Origin: Bacteroidota bacterium
GTDB lineage: Bacteria > Bacteroidota > Bacteroidia > AKYH767-A > OLB10
Assembly (NCBI GenBank): GCA_016722525.1
Contig: JADKJB010000034.1
Span: 1 to 64,000, forward strand
Direction of reading: 5' to 3'
Length of the DNA: 64,000 nucleotides
This document shows positions 38,101 to 48,700 of this stretch, piece by piece. Numbering within the stretch: position 1 is the stretch's first letter; each line of letters opens with the position of its first letter. The notes beneath the pieces were generated by a model. It searched no databases. It was not told the DNA's origin and was given only the letters and a program-made list of their open reading frames with translations. The translations under genes and the position numbers were made by a program.

Positions 38101-39114
38101 GTTGCACCGTAGTTTCATCCATCCTGGCGCAAGGAACTCCGGAGCTTGTTCAGATTTCATCAACCATTACCCAGCCAAATTGTGCCGGCGGTCAAATGGG
38201 TGCAATTACACTGAGTGTTTCTGGCGGTTTGCCCGGATATACTTTTTTATGGAATACGGGAGCTTCCACTTCAAACATCACTGGTTTGCCACCCGGAATT
38301 TATTCTGTAACCGTAACCGATTCCAACGGATGTTTCTGCAACAGCTGATTATGAAATCTTAGATCATTCTTCTGTTACAGTTCACTTAAATGGCTCTTCA
38401 ACAATTTGTGTTGGTGAAATGGCAACATTAGCAACAGATTCATTGCCCGGAGTAACTTATCAATGGTATTATGCAGGTTTTCCGCTAAACGGTGCAACAA
38501 CCAATACATTTGTCACCCCTGCAGCAGGAGTTTATTCCGTGGCTGTTACTTCTTCGTGCGGAACGAATATGAGTAATCAAATTGAGATAATTGTTCGATC
38601 CATAGAGAATGTTTCAGTCACTAACCACCAGATTATTTGTCCGCCCGAACAGGTTCAATTGTTTGCTTCAGGTGGTGTAACTTATCAATGGACGCCGGCT
38701 ACTAACATTTCTTTTTCTAATGTACCTGATCCAATTGTTAATCCCCTCGTATCTACTACCTACACCGTAACCATCACCAATGAGTTTGGTTGTAAAACAA
38801 ATTTACATGTTGAAGTAGGAGTGATGTGTGATTCTCTTTTTGTTCCAAACGCCTTCTCACCAAATGGCGATGGAACCAACGATGGTTATGTTATAGATGG
38901 TATTGAAAATTATCCGGGAAACAAATTGTGGGTATATAACCGCTGGGGTAGCTTGGTTTATAAAGCAAAAGATTATCGCAACAACTGGGATGGAACCAGT
39001 AACGTTTCAGGAACCTACATGGGTAAAAAGGTCCAAACCGGAACCTATTATTTCATTTTGGATCTCAATAATGGAAGTAAACCGAAGTCAGGTTATCTAA
39101 TTATCAGGAGATAA
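35101..39114 (+). CDS. SprB-repeat cell-surface adhesin with T9SS type B sorting domain, two frameshifts
   Basis: This is a large secreted protein of about 1,337 residues. A signal peptide (about residues 13-37, ending NQSFA) precedes THAAGADLTYQCLGG and ATFYRDCGGTSEPG, the opening found in many gliding-associated T9SS proteins. About nine SprB-type repeats of roughly 77 residues follow (pattern xxCYGGxNG, GGxxPYxYxW, DxNGC). Then come an Ig-like segment and a gliding-associated C-terminal domain (PNAFSPNGDGTNDGYVIDGI to the final YLIIRR), which is a T9SS type B signal. A lost T near 36835 and an extra T near 38331 break the frame; both are restored by one base. The last 230 residues closely match those of the giant adhesin downstream. 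It is expected at the cell surface in adhesion or gliding. Confidence 0.85.
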
Positions 39115-39133
39115 TTATTTTTTAATCAAGAGA

Positions 39134-41899
39134 TTAATTTTTCACAAACTTTTTCACCTTCTGCTCTTGCTCAGTGGATAATTTAGCGATGAATAGTCCG
39201 CTTGAAAACGTTGAACAATTAATTCGTGATGAAACATCTGAATTTACAACCACACCATTTTCAGTAAATGCTAATTTCCCTGTATTATCAAATAAGGAAA
39301 TATTAAAACTATTTCCTTTTAAGTTGTGAGCTTTTACATTTAATATTTTCAAATTAGTATCAAAAAATATCGTGAGACTGGTTGCATCTGAATTATTGTC
39401 ATCAATCGCAATTTTTTCCTGGGGGTCGAATGGATAGATGCAGGGTATAGAAACTCTGGTTGCACTCGATGTGAATGCGGTATTGCAAATAGAATCTGTA
39501 ACTGTAACAGAATATCTTCCTGGATTGGTGACCAATAAACTTTGACTGGTGGCACCGGCAATACTGTTTCCATTTCGTTTCCATTGATACGTGCCACCAG
39601 AAATAGTAATTGCATTTAAAGTAACACTTCCTCCCTCACAAAACGAAGTTGGTCCCGATGGTGAGATGGCAGGAGCCACGCAGTTTACCTCCAGTAATGC
39701 CGAGTTTGCCGGCTTGGCTCCTGTTAACGGCGAATTAAAATCAATTTGTTTAATATAGGTATTGGCTACGTAATCGTATTCAAAAAGAACCCCATCGTTG
39801 TATAAGCCACCGCTATAAGTCATACCATATAATTTACTGTTCGAAGCTTCCATTAAAGCGCCAATAGGATAGCTTCCTTCTGTAAGCGTAAGATCTATTT
39901 TATTTGTGAATGTATTGGATGTATAATCAAATTCAAAAATTGTACCTACGTTATACGTACCACCATATTTTGTCATCCCATATAATTTCCCATTCGTTGC
40001 TTCAAGCAAGGAACCGTAAGGCTGATTGCCATCAATACTAGCTTGGAAACTGTGTATGTTTGTTACTGTGTGAGTGGTGCAATCAAATTCAAAAATAGTT
40101 CCATAGCCAACTCCACCACTACTTGTCATTCCATACAATTTGCCATTGCTTGCTTCAATCAGGGAGCCATATGGATTAACCCCTGCAGAGTTTGTAAATA
40201 TATACGTATATGTAATCCAATTATTAATTGGATCATATTCATAAAGATAACCACTTGTGAACCAGTTGGAATCATCACCGGTTGCCATTCCATAAAATTT
40301 GCCATTACTTGCCTCTATTAAAGTGCCGACAGGGTCAAATTCGTTTTCATTGAAATTAATTTTTTTTGTGAATATATTTGTATTATAATCATATTCATAT
40401 AGGGTGCCTTCACCCACTGATCCACCCCTTTGAGTTGTACCATACAATTTGCCATTAGATGCTTCCATGAGCGACCCCGAAGGATATAATCCATTAGCTG
40501 TAAGGTCGAAATCAAATTTTTTTGTGGAAGTATTTGAAGCATAATCGTATTCAAAAAGACATCCATATTGCTTTGATCCTCCATAATAAGTTACACCATA
40601 GAATTTACCATTAGATGCTAGCAGTAGTGAACCATCAGGATAGCTTCCTTTTGGAGCATAATTTAAATCAATTTTCTTTTGCACAGTATGAGTATTTAAA
40701 TCATATTCAAATATCAACCCTGATCTTGCACTTCCGCCACCGTCTAAGGCTCCATATATTTTTCCATTCAAAGCTTGCATTACAGAAGTGCCACCGGAGT
40801 TAGGCGATCCCGATCCACCAATGGCACTGAATAACACTAGATGATTGTAGGTGTTGGTAATTACATCATACTCGAACAAACTAGCGCAATCTTTCGTTGT
40901 TCCATAAAATTTTCCGTTCGATGCTTGCAAAAGTCTAGTTGACGGAAAACCGCACCATGGATTGTTAGCATTTGGAAACTCAAATTTAGTTGTTAGTATG
41001 TTTGTAGAATAATCATATTCGAAAATGGTTCCTTCGAAATTGATTCCTCCATTACTGGTGGTACCATATAATTTCCCATTTGTGGCTTGTATCAAGCCAA
41101 CATACGTAGTTCCAATAGGAAAACCTAAATCGATTTTCTTTGAATATGTTGACGTAACTATATCAAATTCAAAAATAACTCCATCATCTGTAGCTCCTCC
41201 ATTTGAAGTTGTGCCATACAATTTACCATTGGAAGCCTGTAGTAATTTATCTTGTGGCTTCTCTCCTTGTAAACCATTAAAATTTAATTTTACGGTATAA
41301 ATATTGGAAGTATAATCAAATTCGAATAGAACTCCCTTTCCGAAAGTTCCGCCCAATTTTGCTAAACCATACAATTTCCCATTCGTTGCCTGAATCAAGC
41401 TGGAACTGACGATCACCCCCGATGAAATAACCATGTCAAATTTTTTCGTATAAGTTTTGGAAGCAATATCAAATTCAAAAAGAACACCACCACCGCCAAT
41501 ACCTCCGCCATTGGTAGTTCCATAACACAATCCATTGGAAGCCAAAAGTAGTTCACCAAAGGGGGCTGAACCAGTAGATGGATGAAAATCATAGATTGAA
41601 GTGTAGTTATTTGTTAGTGGATCATATTCATAAATAATTCCTGCATTATATGCTCCTCCCTGAGCAAGGCATCCGTATAATTTTCCACTAATTTCAATCA
41701 TCCCATTTTCAATTAAATTACTGCCCGGATTTCCTTCCAGTTCATAAACATTACTTAAAGCAGTGTCGCCAACTGTATAATTAAAAATGGAGCCAAATTG
41801 TATGGCTCCTGCAGAACACGTTCCAATCAAATTTGGCTGCGCTTGTGAGAATATAAAAAGTAGTACAAAAACAGAAGATAAAAGGATGTTTTTTTTCAT
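39134..41899 (-). CDS. GloVer tandem-repeat secreted protein with Ig-like and T9SS type A sorting domains
   Basis: A signal peptide (MKKNILLSSVFVLLFIFSQA) is followed by thirteen repeats of about 50-60 residues with the pattern NGKLYGxTxxGGxxxxGxxFEYD. This is the gloeo/verruco (GloVer) repeat, probably a beta-propeller or beta-solenoid blade. The frame is intact over 921 residues. Near residues 750-830 is an Ig-like domain (GPTSFCEGGSVTLNA to YSVTVTDSIC). The end (SSGLFIAKLSTEQEQKVKKFVKN, cited as the last 25 residues) is a T9SS type A sorting signal. I prefer ATG 41899 over 41908 because the signal peptide starts there. The function of these repeats is not established. Confidence 0.82.
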   Translation of the reverse strand: MKKNILLSSVFVLLFIFSQAQPNLIGTCSAGAIQFGSIFNYTVGDTALSNVYELEGNPGSNLIENGMIEISGKLYGCLAQGGAYNAGIIYEYDPLTNNYTSIYDFHPSTGSAPFGELLLASNGLCYGTTNGGGIGGGGVLFEFDIASKTYTKKFDMVISSGVIVSSSLIQATNGKLYGLAKLGGTFGKGVLFEFDYTSNIYTVKLNFNGLQGEKPQDKLLQASNGKLYGTTSNGGATDDGVIFEFDIVTSTYSKKIDLGFPIGTTYVGLIQATNGKLYGTTSNGGINFEGTIFEYDYSTNILTTKFEFPNANNPWCGFPSTRLLQASNGKFYGTTKDCASLFEYDVITNTYNHLVLFSAIGGSGSPNSGGTSVMQALNGKIYGALDGGGSARSGLIFEYDLNTHTVQKKIDLNYAPKGSYPDGSLLLASNGKFYGVTYYGGSKQYGCLFEYDYASNTSTKKFDFDLTANGLYPSGSLMEASNGKLYGTTQRGGSVGEGTLYEYDYNTNIFTKKINFNENEFDPVGTLIEASNGKFYGMATGDDSNWFTSGYLYEYDPINNWITYTYIFTNSAGVNPYGSLIEASNGKLYGMTSSGGVGYGTIFEFDCTTHTVTNIHSFQASIDGNQPYGSLLEATNGKLYGMTKYGGTYNVGTIFEFDYTSNTFTNKIDLTLTEGSYPIGALMEASNSKLYGMTYSGGLYNDGVLFEYDYVANTYIKQIDFNSPLTGAKPANSALLEVNCVAPAISPSGPTSFCEGGSVTLNAITISGGTYQWKRNGNSIAGATSQSLLVTNPGRYSVTVTDSICNTAFTSSATRVSIPCIYPFDPQEKIAIDDNNSDATSLTIFFDTNLKILNVKAHNLKGNSFNISLFDNTGKLAFTENGVVVNSDVSSRINCSTFSSGLFIAKLSTEQEQKVKKFVKN

Positions 41900-42060
41900 G
41901 TTGTTCAAGTAGTAATTAATGGATGATTAAAAGTCCAAAATGAGTAAAAGTTGTGAAATAAGGTAAAGAGCTGAATGCTGCACTTAGTAACAAAAATAAG
42001 TAATTTTATCGACAAAATCTAATAATCAGCAATTTTAGGCCGGTTGCCAATTTTTAGAAA

Positions 42061-42090
42061 AAAACGGGATCATTGAGGTGATCCCGTTTT
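42061..42090 (-). terminator. Terminator after the small secreted gene
   Basis: AAAACGGGATCA and TGATCCCGTTTT pair perfectly around a short loop, with a T run on the minus-strand side. It lies 23 bp beyond the stop of the 128-residue gene. Confidence 0.88.
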
Positions 42091-42112
42091 CATAGTTTAT
42101 TTTTCTGAAGAA

Positions 42113-42499
42113 TTACTCACTCACAACAGTGGTGCTTGCAAATGGTCTACCGTAAATTCTCTCTATTTTATTTTCAGGTTTAACGATTAAGTTGTTAGCA
42201 TCATCCTGGTAACATTGAATGCGAATTCCTTTAGTCACCTTTCCATTGCTATCTTTTTCATAACCGGTAAGACAAATTTCACCTAAAGCCATTTTTGAAA
42301 AAGACACTTCAGTGATATTCATGGGTTGAGCTTCTCTACTGGAGGCAACTTGTTTAAGCACTTCAGTTGCCTGAATTTTTTCAACTAACATATGTACTTG
42401 ACCATCATTATCTATTTTACCAACAATGTTCGATTGTGCATATGAAACCCCAATTGACATTGAAATGGCAATTCCAGATAGTAGAAGAAATTTTTTCAT
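42113..42499 (-). CDS. Small secreted protein of unknown function
   Basis: This 128-residue protein begins with a signal peptide (MKKFLLLSGIAISMSIGVSYA). The mature part of about 106 residues is polar and has two cysteines (EICLTGYEKD and IRIQCYQDD) that could pair. I recognise no family. There is no T9SS sorting domain, so it should stay in the periplasm or be released by another route. It has its own strong terminator and is divergent from the giant adhesin gene, which might share its control region. Confidence 0.7.
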   Translation of the reverse strand: MKKFLLLSGIAISMSIGVSYAQSNIVGKIDNDGQVHMLVEKIQATEVLKQVASSREAQPMNITEVSFSKMALGEICLTGYEKDSNGKVTKGIRIQCYQDDANNLIVKPENKIERIYGRPFASTTVVSE

Positions 42500-42778
42500 G
42501 GTTGTTTATTGTTAAATAGTAATTGATTGCTGTGAGACATTTTTAGATATGCTTTCAACTTGCTTTCGGGCAAAAAGGTTACGCTTTTATAAAATTTATT
42601 TTATAATACAAACAAACAACAGCAATTCCTTTATTTGCAAGGGTTTTGGCTAGAGTAATGTGTAAGTAATCGTACTGTTTTAAACACTTTTGAAACCTTG
42701 AACACCATCATGCCGTTTCAGAACCGATTTAGTGTTGTTAAACGGCTAAATCAGCCAAAACTATAACCTTTATTTATT
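42500..42778. other. Intergenic region upstream of the giant adhesin, with alternative hairpins
   Basis: This 279-bp divergent spacer holds no supported gene and no clean -33/-7 promoter. Close to the adhesin start there are two overlapping pairings. GCCGTTT (42712-42718) pairs with AAACGGC (42740-42746), and GATTTAG (42726-42732) pairs with CTAAATC (42746-42752). The two are interleaved, so they compete. An 18-codon ORF without a ribosome site (42710-42766) overlaps them. Confidence 0.4.
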
Positions 42779-45700
42779 ATGGAAAAGCAATTTTCGGGTT
42801 TGTCAAATTATTCAGGAACCGCACGACTATTATTAGTTATGACGGTATTTACTTTGCTCACTTTGCTGCAAAGTAAGCAACAATTGCACGGAGAAGGATC
42901 TCCGCAATTTAAACCTGATACAACTAAAACTACCTTTTTGATGGTTTTGAATACCCAAACTACCTATGGTACGTTTGCCGGATATTCAGCAACCGACACA
43001 AACAGGTTGTTCATTAGGATTAATGATGCTGCCAATGAACGAATTTATTTCGGAATTGGTCAGCGAAGTACCGGCTCTGCCTGGTATTTTAGAGTCAAAG
43101 ATCCCAATGGTAACGTTGTTTACGGACCAACGCTTCTGCCTACTTCAGGTACAGGATTTATTCCTTACCATAGACAAGCTATTGCAGGACCTAACATTTT
43201 TAATGCGCAAGGTTATGCACCTTTTGTAATTACTCCAACTGCCGGTGTTAATGGAAATTATTATATCGAATTTAATAAGGGCAGCGGAACCACAGTTGCT
43301 AATAACGAAGAAATCGGATTAGGTATCTTTGATATCACTGTAGGTATGCCTGTTTCTTTAACAACCAGCCCCGGTAGAGTTTTCTCTTATAACTGGAGTT
43401 TCAATACCGATTCATATGCAAATCCTTTCTTTGGTAGTTTTTATATTTATGGTGCAGATAGTTCAGTCACGAATGTAAATCTTAATGGTATTAAGCCCTA
43501 TAAATTCAGAGTGTCATGTAATAGTTATGGAACTTTATCTACTGGAACTCCAGCTGCTAAACGAAGATCACAATTAGGATTTCGCGTTCCTCCTGAGTTA
43601 AAATTATTTTTGAGGGATCCCGAAATTACTGCTTTCCCAAGTGGTACTTTGCTATTTATGAGCGGTAGTGTTACTTTGAGTGGATGTACCCGCGACTCAT
43701 TATGTATTAGCGTTAATTTAGTCAAACGCTCTGATGTTACCATACTCATTGATCGAAATAATAATGGAGTGTTCAATGCCGGTACCGCTGACCGACAATT
43801 ATTTTTTCCTGGAGTAAACCCTGGTCCGCAATGTCTTCCTTGGGACGGTAAAGATGGTTTAGGCGCATTCGTCACACCTGGAACTGCGGTTCGGTTTTAT
43901 ATAAGCATTGAATCGGGTGAAGTAAATCTACCGATTTTTGATGTTGAAAGTCATCCTTCTGGTTATTCTATGAGTGTTGTGCGACCGGCGGCTGCATTAT
44001 TTGTTGATTCTTTATATTATGATGATGCACTAGTAGGTGGTGGAACAAATTTAACCGGATGTGCCTTTCCTTGCCATACCTGGGTTTCAAATCCTATCAA
44101 TACAGAATCAAATTCAATTGGAAATAATAATACTATCAATTCATATTGGTTTGCCCGTAAACAAAGTGTTCAGGTAAACCTTATCATGCCCGACTATTTG
44201 GTCACCAATGCAGGCCCCGATCAAAGTCTTTGTACAGGAACTGCCGGTCAGGATACGGTTCAATTAAATGGTTCTATTATCTACTCCCTTTCGACTTACA
44301 ATGGATCAAAAAAATGGACATCTTTAGGTTCCGGAACTTTTCTTCCTAACGATTCTGCATTTAATGCAAAATATGTTCCTTCTGCTGCTGATATAGCTGC
44401 CGGTGCCGTCACAATTTTATTGCGCCCCCGTTATGCTTGTACAAATCCAATTGATACTTTAGTTGTTGCATTGAAAAAACCCCACAGTTAAGTGCAACCG
44501 CTTCAAATGTAAATTGCTTTGGTCAGCCTACAGGTAGCATTGCTTTAACTGTTTCAAACAGTACTTCTCCATACACCTATAATTGGAATAATGGATCAAC
44601 TTCTCAAAATCTTTCTGGCGTTGCTTCTGGAACATATACGGTTACCGTTACATCAGCTAACGGTTGTATTTCTTCTATATCAAGAACTATTACTCAACCG
44701 ACTGCTGCCTTAGTCTCTTCCTTAGGGGCCACAACAAATATTAATTGTTTCGGACAATCTAATGGATCGGCCACACTGAATGTATCAGGAGGTACTTCTC
44801 CCTATACGTACAACTGGAGCAATGGCAGTTCTTCCCAAAACCTTTCAGGTGTTGGAGCTGGAACGTATACAGTTACTGTTAGCGATTCACGTGGTTGTAC
44901 TTCAACAACTGCTTCTATTGTTATTACAGGGCCTTCAGCTGCTCTTGTTACTTCAATAAATTCTATAACAAATGTTGCTTGTCGAAATGTTCCAAACGGA
45001 GCAATTTCTCTAGCTATTTCAGGTGGAACCGGACCTTATACATATTTATGGAGCAATGGAGCTTTAACTCAAAATGTAACAGGACTTGCAGCTGGAAATT
45101 ATAGCGTTACTGTTACCGATTCTCGCGGTTGTTCTTCTGTTGAAAGCACTACAATTTCTCAGCCGGCAGCATCATTAAGCGGAATAGCAGTTGTGGGCCA
45201 GCAAGTCAGTTGTTTTGAAGGTAACAACGGTAGCATTAATTTATCCGCATCCGGAGGAACTGCTCCTTATTCTTATAATTGGAGTAATGGGCAATCAACT
45301 CAGAATCTTAGCGGTTTGGTAGTTGGAACTTATACAGTTACAATCAGTGATGCGAATGGTTGTTCCTCTATTCAGTCTGCAACAGTTACACAGCCTGCTG
45401 CCGCTTTAAACAGTTCAGTTGGCTCAAGCCAAAATGTAAATTGCTTTGGTGGTAACAATGGAACTGTAAATCTAAATGTAAGTGGCGGAACTTCACCCTA
45501 TACTTATGTTTGGAGTAATGGGCAAATTACACAAAATCTAGCCGGTTTATCCTCCGGAACATTCACCGTTACGGTAACGGATGTTAAGGGTTGTACTTCT
45601 GTTTTAAGTACTGCTATAACTCAACCGGCTTCCGCGCTTTCAAGTGCATTAAATGTAACTCAGGATGTTAATTGTTTTGGAGGGAATAACGGAACCATTG

Positions 45701-48700
45701 ACCTTACTGTAAATGGAGGTACCGGTCCTTATACTTATAACTGGAGTAATGGTCAGTCAACTCAGGATTTGACAGGTCTTTCTTCAGAGACCTATAGCGT
45801 TACTGTAACTGATGCGAAGGGCTGCACTACTATTGTAAACGGCACCGTATCGCAACCATCAGCAGCTTTAAATGGAAATACCAGTGTACTAAGTACGGTA
45901 TCTTGCTTTGGAGGATCTGATGGTCAGGTTTCATTAAGTATAAATGGAGGAACCGCTCCATATACTTATACATGGAGTAATAGTCAATCAACTCAAAATT
46001 TAAGTAACTTGTCTTCTGGCACATATACTGTAACCGTTACTGATGCGAATGGTTGTACTGTAGTTAAAAATGCTACCGTTTCGCAGCCTTCTATAGCTTT
46101 GAGCGGAAGTACAACAACAACTGCAAATATCTCCTGTTTCTCCGGAAACAATGGAGCTATTGATCTTACTGTTGCAGGTGGAACAGCTCCATATACCTAT
46201 AATTGGAGTAATGGAGCGATATCACAGGATTTAAATAGTTTGCCTGCTGGTAGTTACAATGTTACTATTACAGATGCTAACGGATGTACTGCTGCTTCAT
46301 CAGGAACGATTTCTCAACCTGTCGGCGCTTTATCTGCTAACATAAATATTTCACAAAACATTCCTTGCTTCGGCGGAGGAAATGGTGCTATTAATCTCAC
46401 TATAGCCGGAGGAACCGCGCCCTATATTTGCAATTGGAGCAATGGTGCATCTTCACAAGACATCAGCGGTTTAGCTGCAGGGGTTTATACAGTTACCATC
46501 ACTGATGCAAATGGATGTAACTCTATTGCATCAGGAACTATCACGCAACCCTCTGCTGCACTTAGTTCTTCAATTTCCGGCAATCAGCCTGTATTATGTA
46601 ATGGAGGCAATAACGGTTCATTGTCATTGAATGTGACAGGTGGTACTTTCCCTTATGATTTTATCTGGAGCAATGGTCAAACCACTCAAGATATCTTAAA
46701 CTTAACAGCCGGCACGTATACCGTTACCATAACAGATGCGAATGGATGTACTACAATTAAAACAGGTACTGTTACGCAACCAGCTGCTGCTTTGAATGCA
46801 AATGCTATAGTAACTCAACAGGTGCTTTGTAATGCAGGTAATAGCGGGCAAATCGATCTTTCAGTAAGTGGTGGTACTTCACCATATTCCTATTTATGGA
46901 GTAATGGTTCAACAAATCAAGACCTTAACGGAGTTCCTGCCGCGTCTTATTCAGTAGATATCACCGATGCAAATGGATGTGTAACCAGTAAAAATGTTAC
47001 GGTTACTCAACCTGCAGCTGCCTTAAATGGTATAGCTTCTTCTACTAGCCAGGTAAATTGTTTTGGTGGTAATAATGGAGCCGCTACTGTTGCTGCTTCT
47101 GGAGGAACAACACCTTATACTTATTTGTGGAGCAACGGATCAACATCACAAAATATTTCAGGCCTTGCAATTGGAATTTATTCAGTTACTATTACTGATG
47201 CAAATGGATGTACTACCAACAAAAATACTACAATCACACAACCGACTGCAGCTTTAAGTGCATCGTCTTCTGTAAATCAAAATGTATCTTGTTTTGGTGG
47301 TAGCAATGGAAGTATTAATCTGAATGTTTTAGGTGGCACCGCTCCTTATACTTATTTGTGGAGCAATTCATCAACCTTGCAAAACTTGATTGGTGTTACT
47401 TCTGGTACTTATTCAGTAACCGTTACTGATGCCAACGGTTGTTCTGTTGTTCAATCTAAAACCATCAATCAACCGGCGGCTGCCTTAAGTTCAAATGCGC
47501 TTGCTTCACAAAACGTATCATGTTTTGGAGGAAGTAATGGTACGGTTTCACTTTCTGTATCTGGAGGTACTTCGCCTTATTCTTATAGTTGGAACATTGG
47601 TGCTAATACACAAAACCTTTCTGGTTTATCATCTGGTGTTTATTCAGTTACTGTAACTGATTTAAATGGATGTACTGATTTGGCTTCCGCTACAGTAAAT
47701 CAACCAGCTGCTGCACTTTCCTCTTCTGCTAACATGTCACAGTTTGTTTCTTGTTTCGGTGGAAATAATGGAGCCATAATCTTGACTGTTAATGGTGGAA
47801 CAGCTCCCTTATAATTATATCTGGAGTAATGGATCATCAACTCAAAATATTTCAGGTCTTTCATCAGGTTCCTATACTGTTACTGTAACAGATGCGAATG
47901 GATGTACTTCTGCTCAAACAGAAAATGTTACACAACCTGTGGCTGCTCTTAGCGGATCAGCTAATGCTGGACAGAATGTTTCTTGTTTCGGTGGAAATAA
48001 CGGAACTATTAATTTAATTGTCAATGGAGGAACTTCTCCATATACATTCAACTGGTCTAATGGATCAACTTCTCAAAATTTAACTTCACTTGGTTCAGGA
48101 AATTATACTGTTACTGTTACCGATGCAAATGGATGTACTCTTGTTAGAAATGCTTCAGTTAATCAACCAGCTGCAGCTTTAAATGGTAATGCTGTAGCTT
48201 CTCAAAATGTTTCCTGTTTCTCAGGTTCAAATGGCGCCATCACATTATCTGTAAGTGGTGGAACAAGTCCATATTCATACATTTGGAATAACGGACAAAC
48301 TTCTCAAAATATTGGTTCATTATCAACCGGTACTTATACAGTTACTGTGACTGATGCCAATGGTTGTTCAACAATAAAAAATGCGACCGTTTCTCAACCT
48401 GCAGCAACATTGAATGCTTCAGCAAACGTTTCTCAAAATGTGTCTTGCTATGGCGGTACTAATGGTACAATTACACTTGCTGTCACCGGAGGTACTTCGC
48501 CATTTGCTTACAACTGGAATAATGGTGCTACAAGTCAAAACCTCTCCGGACTTATATCCGGAGTATATACAGTTACTGTTACCGATGCTAATGGCTGTAC
48601 CTTCATTGAAGATGCAGGTATAACACAACCGGAAGCCGGTCTGGCAGTAACCCCAACCGTTAGTCAGAATGTCTCTTGCTTTGGTGGAAATAATGGCTCT

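Noticed and set aside
40043..41300. Plus-strand open frames opposite the GloVer-repeat gene
   Set aside because: They are antisense shadows of an intact, motif-bearing gene and have no ribosome sites or recognisable domains.
44470..44490. Possible programmed frameshifting at the A-run in the giant adhesin
   Set aside because: The run looks slippery, but the same one-base loss in homopolymers occurs in many unrelated genes here, and no downstream stimulatory structure stands out.
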